From an uncultured Ruminococcus sp. (GTDB lineage: Bacteria > Bacillota > Clostridia > Oscillospirales > Ruminococcaceae), in NCBI RefSeq assembly GCF_937915125.1, contig NZ_CALDMP010000021.1:54924-118923 (forward strand): a stretch of 64,000 nt of DNA. The letters run 5' to 3'. Shown here one piece after another: positions 1-6,889 of the stretch (positions within the stretch are counted from its first letter, which is position 1; the number at the start of each line of letters is the position of its first letter). The notes under the pieces were generated by a model. The model did not search any database, was not told where the DNA came from, and saw only the letters and a list, made by a program, of their open reading frames with translations. The translations under genes and the position numbers were made by a program.

Positions 1-552
1 ACCTTGAACAAGGCTGACTGTCTGCTGGAACGCTGCAAGGTCTGCAAGAGCCACGAGGTAGTCGTGTTCGACGAGATGCTGGGCGAAAACGGCAGTGTAA
101 ACGAGGATTGCGGCAGATTTGATGAAGTGGCAAAGCTGGAAGCCATGACACCCGATGAGCGTTTTGCTTTCTGGCGCGGTGAGCTTTCCCGCTGCATCCG
201 CTGCAATGCCTGTCGCAATGTGTGCCCGGCATGTAGCTGCGAGCAGTGCGTATTCGACAACCCGGCATCCGGCGTATCCCAGAAGGCGGCGGCAGATTCT
301 TTCGAAGAGAATATGTTCCACATCATCCGTGCATTCCACGTTGCCGGTCGCTGCACAGACTGCGGCGAGTGCTCTCGTGTATGTCCGCAGCACATTCCGC
401 TGCACCTGCTGAACCGCAAGTTCATCAAGGATATCAACACCTATTATGGGGAATATCAGGCAGGTGCAGAAGAGGGAAGCCGTGCACCGCTGGTGAACTT
501 CACCCAGGAGGACTGCGAGCCGAATGTTGTATATAAAGGAGGCAGCAAGTGA
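1..552 (+). CDS. 4Fe-4S dicluster electron-transfer protein, FlxC-like (5' end outside window)
   Basis: The reading frame is already open at base 1 and no ribosome site is visible, so the N-terminus probably lies upstream. The visible 183 residues carry two [4Fe-4S] motifs, CIRCNACRNVCP near residue 65 and CTDCGECSRVCP near residue 119, plus Cys pairs near the left edge. The next two genes follow with 1- and 4-base overlaps and resemble the FlxB and FlxA subunits of the Flx-Hdr NADH-dependent electron-transfer complex, so this is probably the FlxC-type subunit, passing electrons in the cytoplasm. The ferredoxin-like function is clear from the motifs. The partner assignment is inferred from gene order. 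Confidence 0.75.
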   Translation, partial: TLNKADCLLERCKVCKSHEVVVFDEMLGENGSVNEDCGRFDEVAKLEAMTPDERFAFWRGELSRCIRCNACRNVCPACSCEQCVFDNPASGVSQKAAADSFEENMFHIIRAFHVAGRCTDCGECSRVCPQHIPLHLLNRKFIKDINTYYGEYQAGAEEGSRAPLVNFTQEDCEPNVVYKGGSK

Positions 553-1586
553 TGAAAAAAGTTTCATGTTCGAATCTGGATGCGCTGTTCGCTGCCATTG
601 CAGAGGCAAAAAAGCTCTATCTGCCTACAGCAGACGGTGCCGATGAAAAGCGCGGCGCAAAATACGCTGCCTGGACACCGGAAACGGTCTATGCAGCAGA
701 TGCTGTCAATACCGTCCGCAGTGCGAAGGATTTCTTCTTCCCGCAGGTAGAACGCATGGCAAACTTCAAGGTGGAGGGAAAATCCATCGAGGTCAAGGAT
801 ATCCGTGAGGAATGCGAAGATTTCGTGATCTTTGGTGTACGTGCCTGCGATGCGGCAAGCTTCAAGATCCTGGACAGCGTTTATCTGTCCGATCCGGTAG
901 ACACCTTCTATCAGAACCGCCGGGAGCACGGTGTCATCATGACCATGGCATGCGGAAAGCCCAGCGAGACCTGCTTCTGCTCCGTATTCGGCATCGATGC
1001 CGCAGAGCCGGCAGGGGATATCAGCTGCTGGAGATCCGGCGATGAGATCCTGATGCAGGCAAACACCGAAAAGGGTGAGGCGCTGCTGGCATCTCTGCCT
1101 ATGCTGGAGGATGCTGCCGACAATGCTGCCGATGCGGCGAAGGAAGATATCCGCAAGGTGCTGGATAAGCTGCCGCTGAAGAATTTGTCTACTGACAAGT
1201 TCGGTGGAGACAAGCTCATGGAATTGTTTGATTCCGACAAGTGGGAAGGACTTTCTCAGTCCTGTCTGGCATGCGGTACTTGTACTTTTGTCTGTCCGAC
1301 TTGCCAGTGCTATGATATCCGTGATTATGACACGGGTCATGGCATCCAGCGCTTCCGCTGCTGGGACAGCTGCATGTACTCTGACTTTACGCTCTGTGCA
1401 CATGGTAATACCAGAACTACACAGATGCAGCGTTTCCGTCAGCGATTCATGCACAAGCTGGTTTACTATCCCGCAAACAATGAGGGTACCTTTGGATGCG
1501 TTGGCTGCGGCCGCTGCATGAAGAGCTGCCCGATTTCCATGAACATCGTAAAAGTCATGAAGACACTGGGGGAGGATCACGAATGA
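552..1586 (+). CDS. 4Fe-4S dicluster protein, FlxB/AsrA-like
   Basis: A 344-residue cytoplasmic iron-sulfur protein. The C-terminal third has two Cys clusters, CLACGTCTFVCPTC near residue 237 and CVGCGRCMKSCP near residue 316. The N-terminal domain resembles the anaerobic sulfite reductase A / FlxB family, which relays electrons between an NAD(P)H flavoprotein and a terminal reductase. The ATG overlaps the previous stop by one base (TGATG), and an in-frame GTG lies one codon earlier. Its own stop overlaps the next start, so the genes are probably translationally coupled. There is no sulfite reductase gene beside it, which argues against an Asr complex. Confidence 0.78.
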   Translation: MKKVSCSNLDALFAAIAEAKKLYLPTADGADEKRGAKYAAWTPETVYAADAVNTVRSAKDFFFPQVERMANFKVEGKSIEVKDIREECEDFVIFGVRACDAASFKILDSVYLSDPVDTFYQNRREHGVIMTMACGKPSETCFCSVFGIDAAEPAGDISCWRSGDEILMQANTEKGEALLASLPMLEDAADNAADAAKEDIRKVLDKLPLKNLSTDKFGGDKLMELFDSDKWEGLSQSCLACGTCTFVCPTCQCYDIRDYDTGHGIQRFRCWDSCMYSDFTLCAHGNTRTTQMQRFRQRFMHKLVYYPANNEGTFGCVGCGRCMKSCPISMNIVKVMKTLGEDHE

Positions 1587-2416
1587 GACAAGAAGCGTTA
1601 ATTCCGAAGGTCGGCGTTGTCACAGACATTCGTATGGACACTCCGGATGTCAAGACCTTCCGTGTGGTTGGACTTGACGGAAAAAAAGTCTTTGAACATA
1701 TGCCCGGTCAGTGCGCAATGCTCTCCATTCCGGGCGTTGGTGAGGGTATGTTCTCCATTACCTCTTCGCCGACAAATACTGAATTTATGGAATTCAGCAT
1801 CAAGAAGTGCGGTTGCCTGACCAGCTGGCTGCACATGATGGAAGTGGGTCAGCAGGTGACTATCCGTGGACCGTACGGTAAGAATTTCCCTGTAGAAACG
1901 GATCTGAAGGGCAAGGATCTGCTCTTTATTGCCGGCGGTATCGGTCTGGCTCCGCTGCGCTCTGTCATTAACTATTGCCGTGACAAGAAGAAGGAAGATC
2001 CCAATGCTTATGGCTCGTTGCACATCATCTATGGTTCCCGTTCGGCAGATGATCTGGTAGACTATCAGGAAATTCTGGACGAATGGAAGCAGGACTGCAA
2101 AGTGGATCTGACCATCGACCGTCCTCAGGAAGGCTGGGATGGACACGTTGGCTTCATCCCCAGTTATGTGGAAGAGCTGAAGCCGGATCTGAACCGCACA
2201 GTTCTCATCTGCGGACCGCCTATCATGATCAAGTTCACGCTGGATGGTCTGAAAAAGCTGGGATTCCAGGAGACACAGGTGTATACCACAATGGAGCTGC
2301 GCATGAAGTGCGGTATCGGCAAGTGCGGCCGCTGCAATATCGGTGACAAATACGTCTGCAAGGACGGTCCGGTATTCCGCTTTGATGAGCTGTCCGAACT
2401 GCCGAATGAATATTAA
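1583..2416 (+). CDS. FAD/NAD(P)-binding oxidoreductase subunit, FlxA/AsrB/PyrK-like
   Basis: A 277-residue ferredoxin-NADP reductase-fold protein, predicted to take electrons from NAD(P)H into the iron-sulfur chain of its neighbours. An N-terminal FAD-binding barrel is followed by the NAD-binding segment FIAGGIGLAPLRS (about residue 114). The C-terminal CGIGKCGRC...C motif binds a [2Fe-2S] cluster as in PyrK and AsrB. I start at the ATG that overlaps the upstream stop (ATGA), with GGAGGATC as ribosome site; an upstream extension in the same frame would run inside the previous gene. FlxA is the expected family if the locus is an Flx-Hdr type system. Confidence 0.82.
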   Translation: MRQEALIPKVGVVTDIRMDTPDVKTFRVVGLDGKKVFEHMPGQCAMLSIPGVGEGMFSITSSPTNTEFMEFSIKKCGCLTSWLHMMEVGQQVTIRGPYGKNFPVETDLKGKDLLFIAGGIGLAPLRSVINYCRDKKKEDPNAYGSLHIIYGSRSADDLVDYQEILDEWKQDCKVDLTIDRPQEGWDGHVGFIPSYVEELKPDLNRTVLICGPPIMIKFTLDGLKKLGFQETQVYTTMELRMKCGIGKCGRCNIGDKYVCKDGPVFRFDELSELPNEY

Positions 2417-2434
2417 TGGTAAAGGAGAATTCAC

Positions 2435-3109
2435 ATGGAACAGATGGTTAATGTGTTCGTGATGGGCAAGAAGTACGAGGTACCTGCCAGCCTGACCATC
2501 ATGAAGGCTTTGGAATATGCTGGTTATAAACTGGTTCGCGGCTGCGGCTGCCGGAATGGCTTCTGCGGTGCGTGCGCTACGATCTACCGCATCAAGGGCG
2601 ACAGAGAACTGCACACCTGCCTGGCTTGCTCCACTCAGGTGGTAGAGGGCATGTACATCACCCAGCTGCCGTTCTTCCCGCTGATCAAGGAGATCTACGA
2701 CATCAACGAGGTTCGTCCGGATGAGACAGTTATGATGAAGAACTATCCGGAAATTTATTCGTGTATCGGCTGTAATGCATGTACCAACGCATGTACGCAG
2801 GGTCTGAATGTGATGCAGTACATCGCATATGCACAGCGTGCAGAGTATGCAAAGTGCGCAGAGGAATCCTTTGACTGCGTTATGTGCGGCGTTTGCTCTT
2901 CCCGCTGCCCAGCTGGTATCTCTCATCCCCAGGTTGCAATGCTGGCTCGCCGCCTGAATGGTAAGTACATTGCACCGAAGTGCCAGCATCTGGCTGACCG
3001 TGTCGAAGAGATCGCAAGCGGCAAGTGCGAAGAGGCAATCCGTGCAAATATGGCACTGGATGACGCTGCTATCCGTGAGATGTACAACACTCGTGAAATC
3101 GAAAAGTAA
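2435..3109 (+). CDS. Fumarate reductase-type iron-sulfur subunit (2Fe-2S plus two 4Fe-4S)
   Basis: A 224-residue SdhB/TfrB-like protein. The N-terminal plant-type ferredoxin domain has GCGCRNGFCGAC and a later HTCLAC, giving a [2Fe-2S] site. CIGCNACTNAC and CVMCGVCSSRCP follow for [4Fe-4S] clusters. It is separated from the flavoprotein subunit by 15 bases and lies 18 bases after the FlxA-like gene, with ribosome site AAAGGAG. The CCG domain found at the end of methanogen TfrB is absent, and no membrane anchor gene follows, so a soluble enzyme is likely. It probably wires the Flx-type NADH module to the flavoprotein. Confidence 0.8.
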   Translation: MEQMVNVFVMGKKYEVPASLTIMKALEYAGYKLVRGCGCRNGFCGACATIYRIKGDRELHTCLACSTQVVEGMYITQLPFFPLIKEIYDINEVRPDETVMMKNYPEIYSCIGCNACTNACTQGLNVMQYIAYAQRAEYAKCAEESFDCVMCGVCSSRCPAGISHPQVAMLARRLNGKYIAPKCQHLADRVEEIASGKCEEAIRANMALDDAAIREMYNTREIEK

Positions 3110-3124
3110 GGGAGGATCTGCAGA

Positions 3125-4723
3125 ATGTATACTGAAGAAATGCTGGAATCCATTAAGCTGGTAGAGGCTGCGAGAGCAGAAAATGCTGCAATGGAACCGA
3201 GAAGAATGACTGCGGAGGAAAAGGACACCCTGCTGAAAACATACCACCCGGACTATCGTACTGACCAGTTCGATACCATTACTGTTGGTCCGAACAAGGG
3301 TGAAAAGGCACCGAAGGAACTGGTTCGCCTGCTTCAGGCAGACAGCCGTATCAAGGACGATCTGCCGGATCTGTCCTGCCCGGACTATGAGACTGACGTA
3401 CTGATCATCGGCGGCGGCGGTGCAGGTGCTTCTGCTGCAATCGAAGCTGACAATGCAGGCGCTAAGGTTATGATCGTAACCAAGCTGCGTATCGGTGATG
3501 CAAACACCATGATGGCAGAAGGCGGCATCCAGGCTGCGGACAAGCCCAACGATTCTCCGGCACAGCACTTCCTGGACGCTTACGGTGGCGGTCATTTCGC
3601 AGCTGACAAGGAACTGGTTTACAAGCTGGTTACTGAGGCTCCGGACTGCATCCAGTGGCTGAACGAGCTGGGCGTAGAGTTCGACAAGGACGCTGAGGGC
3701 AACATGATCACCACCCACGGCGGCGGTACTTCCCGGAAGAGAATGCACGCTGCAAAGGACTATTCCGGTGCAGAAATCATGCGTACACTCCGTGACGAAG
3801 TGCTGAACCGTGAGATTCCGGTTGTAGATTTCACTTCTGCAATTGAACTGATCATGGACGACAAGGGTCACTGCGCAGGTGCTGTTCTCCAGAACATGGA
3901 AACCGGCGAAATCCTGATTGCAAAGGCAAAGGTTGTTATCATCGCTACCGGCGGTGCAGGCAGAATGCACTATCAGGGTTTCCCGACTTCCAACCACTAC
4001 GGCGCAACCGCAGATGGTCTGGTACTGGCATATCGTGTTGGCGCTCCGTTGCTGTATCAGGATACTCTCCAGTATCACCCCACTGGTGCGGCTTTCCCGG
4101 AACAGATCTTCGGCGCACTGGTTACCGAAAAGGTTCGTTCTCTGGGCGCAAAGCTGGTTAATGTTAACGGCGAAGTATTCATGCATCCGCTGGAAACTCG
4201 TGACGTTGCTGCTGCGTCTATCATTCGTGAGTGCAAGCGCGGCAATCAGGTCAAGACTCCGGAGGGTCAGGGCGTATGGCTCGACACACCGATGATCGAA
4301 CTGAAAAATGGCGAGGGTACCATCGAAAAGCGCATTCCGGCTATGCTGCGTATGTTTGGCAAGTATGGCATTGATATCCGCAAGCAGCCAATCATTGTAT
4401 ATCCGACACTGCACTACCAGAACGGTGGCGTAAAGGTCGGCACTGACAGCCAGACCTGTGTGGAAAACCTGTTCGTTGCTGGTGAGGCAGCTGGCGGTGT
4501 ACACGGTCGCAATCGTCTGATGGGTAACTCTCTGCTGGATGTTATCGTATTCGGACGTAACGCTGGTAAGTACGCTGCTGCTAAGGCAAAGGATGTTGTT
4601 GTGGGCAAGCTGACGCTGGATCACGTTGCAAAGTTCGAAAAGGAACTGGCAGACGCTGGCATTCAGGCAGATACCGTTTCTCCGATGCTCCTGCCGGATT
4701 ATGCTCGCAAGGTAAACAATTGA
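3125..4723 (+). CDS. Fumarate reductase/succinate dehydrogenase-type flavoprotein
   Basis: A 532-residue FAD enzyme. After an N-terminal extension of about 90 residues comes the dinucleotide-binding motif VLIIGGGGAGASAA. Conserved active-site stretches of the SdhA/FrdA family are present: YHPTGA, TRDVAAASI (catalytic Arg region), HYQNGGV and GRNRLMGNSLLD. The expected reaction is reduction of fumarate to succinate in the cytoplasm, with electrons arriving through the preceding iron-sulfur subunit. The helical C-terminal domain of SdhA is short. The ribosome site is GGAGGATC. Aspartate oxidase is a related alternative, but the pairing with an SdhB-like partner favours fumarate reductase. Confidence 0.82.
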   Translation: MYTEEMLESIKLVEAARAENAAMEPRRMTAEEKDTLLKTYHPDYRTDQFDTITVGPNKGEKAPKELVRLLQADSRIKDDLPDLSCPDYETDVLIIGGGGAGASAAIEADNAGAKVMIVTKLRIGDANTMMAEGGIQAADKPNDSPAQHFLDAYGGGHFAADKELVYKLVTEAPDCIQWLNELGVEFDKDAEGNMITTHGGGTSRKRMHAAKDYSGAEIMRTLRDEVLNREIPVVDFTSAIELIMDDKGHCAGAVLQNMETGEILIAKAKVVIIATGGAGRMHYQGFPTSNHYGATADGLVLAYRVGAPLLYQDTLQYHPTGAAFPEQIFGALVTEKVRSLGAKLVNVNGEVFMHPLETRDVAAASIIRECKRGNQVKTPEGQGVWLDTPMIELKNGEGTIEKRIPAMLRMFGKYGIDIRKQPIIVYPTLHYQNGGVKVGTDSQTCVENLFVAGEAAGGVHGRNRLMGNSLLDVIVFGRNAGKYAAAKAKDVVVGKLTLDHVAKFEKELADAGIQADTVSPMLLPDYARKVNN

Positions 4724-4770
4724 CTTTTTATAAAAAGTGAGAATTGATTTTTCATTTATATCATAAAAAA

Positions 4771-4807
4771 GCATCTGTGCTGAAATATTTCTGCACAGAT
4801 GCTTTTT
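4771..4807. terminator. Bidirectional intrinsic terminator
   Basis: A perfect 10-bp stem (GCATCTGTGC / GCACAGATGC) with a 12-base loop is flanked by a run of A on the left and T on the right. It can end the fumarate reductase operon and the oppositely oriented glycosyltransferase gene. Confidence 0.9.
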
Positions 4808-4823
4808 GATTTATTTGATGATA

Positions 4824-6503
4824 TCAAACATGATAAATTTCAATTGTACATCCATTTATTCCGCCTGCAAGAAGCTGTTTCAATGCATGACATTGATAAG
4901 GCAAATTAATGATACTAATTACACTTGATTTTTCTGGGACTGGGTTAAATTCTGCAATCAGATCACATTGTTCACGAATGGCATTATATTTTGCAATGAC
5001 ATTCTGATAGATATTCGTCTCTTCATAGTATCGATCATACATATCACTGCTGAGAATAAGGTATTCGATATTTTCTGGAATAATTAATTTTCCATTTTCA
5101 TCAAGTTGAATATCAATACTTCCGGGTTCAAATAGCCGAAGTGGAGTATATCCATCAGAAAGTGAATTTTCCTTGGTTATCTGATTGGCGTTGCAATAAG
5201 AAAGTGACTCAATTCTGGTTTGATTTCCGCTTTGTCTAAGACTGACTACATTAGCGGTAATAAAATTGTTCATAAAAATCAAGAGGCAAAGCGAAATTGG
5301 AATACTTCCGTATAAAACCTTTTGTTTTATAGAAACCAGAGAGAAAACAGCATCAATTATAAAAGAGATCCCAATTGCAAAGAAAAAAATAGGTGTGACA
5401 TACATTGGCATGCCCCAGCGTTCCCAATGAAGCGAAAGGATGCTTGTACAGATCCAGAAAATTCCACCTAATGATAGAGGAATAACATGCTTGGTTCGTT
5501 TGAAGAAAAGCCATATAATTCCTAAAATAACAAATATCCAAGTTTCAAAGCCGGCATGCTCTGTAAAACATTTCAAATAAAACAATAAATTCCCCCAGAA
5601 GCCAAGTCCGTCGGCACCTAGATGGTTGTTTCGTGATTCTGTTTTTAAGTGAGAAATTAGTTCATTAAAGTTTGTAAAGAGGTTTGGCGCAAGGAAAAAT
5701 ATTGTCGCTAAAATACAGATAACAGAACATAATCCTGCGATAACAATATGCATAATCTTCTTTTTCTTTTTCTGCTTAGCTTCGTTATAAATAAAAACAA
5801 TAGCGAGTAAGATGCATGAAATTGCACAAGTGTATTTAATTAAAATGCCACAACCGATTTCTATACAAAGAAATATGAATCTTTTTTGTGTAGGATGTTC
5901 CAGATACAGCATGGCAGTATAACTAATCAACATAGTGATAAGAGTGAGAGGAATATCAGGTGTTGCATATGCGGAGTGCTCTACAAAGATTGGGAAAAAT
6001 GCAATTCCTGCTGCTGCAAAGATACCAGAGTGTGATTTCACTTTTTCTACAATGCAGTAGCCAAGAGGAATCATAAGTGTGCCACATACCGCAGTAAAAC
6101 GACGGGCAGTTAAATAGAAAAAATCAATATTACCCTGATTCCACGCTTCTTCCGCATCACATCCATATCTGATATGGGATACAATCTGAAAAAGTATTGA
6201 GCAGATTTTGATTTCTATTTGATCTGGACGTTCAAAAGAATGTGCCTCCCATGAATTACGGGAAAGCATGTCGATGGCACGTATTACAATTGTGCCTTCA
6301 TCTGGATGTAGACGGTAAGGCATACCCCAGTAACATGCTTTGAACCGGAGGTATAATCCCCAGAATAGAATGGCGACGAAAATGTACCAAAGGATAAGCT
6401 GTTTCCTTTTAGAGTAAGGAACGGCTTCTTTGCGGCAAAAATAAGACAGTGTTTTCATTTTGTCACAAAACGCTGGTATTATCGGTAAACGATGATGAAC
6501 CAT
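4824..6503 (-). CDS. GT-C fold membrane glycosyltransferase (family 39-like)
   Basis: A 559-residue integral membrane protein with about ten hydrophobic segments. The first extracytoplasmic loop holds the acidic motif HPDEG (about residue 67), typical of Dol-P-mannosyltransferase-like GT-C enzymes that move sugar from a polyprenyl-phosphate carrier. Acceptor and donor are unknown. The ribosome site AAGGAG lies 9 bases before the ATG, and an internal Met at residue 16 is a weaker alternative start. The gene is clearly more AT-rich than its neighbours, with many AAA/ATT codons, and stands alone between two terminators or promoters, which suggests acquisition by transfer. Confidence 0.72.
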   Translation of the reverse strand: MVHHRLPIIPAFCDKMKTLSYFCRKEAVPYSKRKQLILWYIFVAILFWGLYLRFKACYWGMPYRLHPDEGTIVIRAIDMLSRNSWEAHSFERPDQIEIKICSILFQIVSHIRYGCDAEEAWNQGNIDFFYLTARRFTAVCGTLMIPLGYCIVEKVKSHSGIFAAAGIAFFPIFVEHSAYATPDIPLTLITMLISYTAMLYLEHPTQKRFIFLCIEIGCGILIKYTCAISCILLAIVFIYNEAKQKKKKKIMHIVIAGLCSVICILATIFFLAPNLFTNFNELISHLKTESRNNHLGADGLGFWGNLLFYLKCFTEHAGFETWIFVILGIIWLFFKRTKHVIPLSLGGIFWICTSILSLHWERWGMPMYVTPIFFFAIGISFIIDAVFSLVSIKQKVLYGSIPISLCLLIFMNNFITANVVSLRQSGNQTRIESLSYCNANQITKENSLSDGYTPLRLFEPGSIDIQLDENGKLIIPENIEYLILSSDMYDRYYEETNIYQNVIAKYNAIREQCDLIAEFNPVPEKSSVISIINLPYQCHALKQLLAGGINGCTIEIYHV

Positions 6504-6550
6504 AAGTTAGATCTCCTTTCTGAAATTGCTTAAAAAATAATTTCCATATT

Positions 6551-6579
6551 ATTATAGCATAAGTGCAGAAAAATGTCAA
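6551..6579 (-). promoter_or_regulatory. Promoter of the glycosyltransferase gene
   Basis: On the minus strand a TTGACA is followed after exactly 17 bases by TATAAT, about 50 bases before the start codon. Confidence 0.8.
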
Positions 6580-6646
6580 TTAGCATAAAAAAATTATGTT
6601 CTTTATAAAAAGTTGTTTTGTTCTTTGAAAAAAATGAAAAAAACTC

Positions 6647-6675
6647 TTGACAAAACGAAAGAATCTGGGTATAAT
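6647..6675 (+). promoter_or_regulatory. Promoter of the riboswitch-ATPase transcript
   Basis: TTGACA and TATAAT are separated by 17 bases. The start point would fall just before the first aptamer stem. Confidence 0.88.
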
Positions 6676-6681
6676 AATAGA

Positions 6682-6828
6682 GTAAAAGAGAGTAGCTGGC
6701 AGGGGGAACCCTGTTTATGCGGCGTCAGTACGGCTGTGAAAGCAGCCCGCTTCATATCTAAACGGCGAGACTTTTACGGAGCATGGCAGACAGGATAGGT
6801 GTCGGTTCCGTAAGGGCTTGCCGTTTTT
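6682..6828 (+). promoter_or_regulatory. yybP-ykoY (Mn2+) riboswitch with overlapping terminator
   Basis: The leader has the two signature loops of the yybP-ykoY family: GAGAGTAGC on the 5' side and GGCGAGACTTTTACGG on the 3' side. The closing stem pairs GTAAAAG (6682-6688) with CTTTTAC (6771-6777). The same 3' segment is also the left arm of a long terminator: AACGGC (6761) pairs with GCCGTT (6820) and TTACGGA with TCCGTAA, followed by T5. Aptamer and terminator are therefore mutually exclusive, and metal binding should switch the downstream transporter on. The family is known to sense Mn2+ and often precedes P-type ATPases. Confidence 0.88.
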
Positions 6829-6889
6829 GTTTGTCCACTCTTGTCAACCGAACCGCAAAAATGCTACAAAAAGGAAAGGAATGTTGTGT

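Noticed and set aside
549..1586. Assignment of the first genes to an anaerobic sulfite reductase (asrABC) operon
   Set aside because: No siroheme sulfite reductase subunit follows; the next genes are a fumarate-reductase-type pair.
1598..4774. Very long open minus-strand frame (over 1000 codons) opposite the Flx/fumarate reductase genes
   Set aside because: It mirrors the strongly biased codons of the plus-strand genes, which have clear motifs, ribosome sites and couplings. The translation has no domain pattern and is rich in Cys, His and Leu as expected of an antisense shadow.
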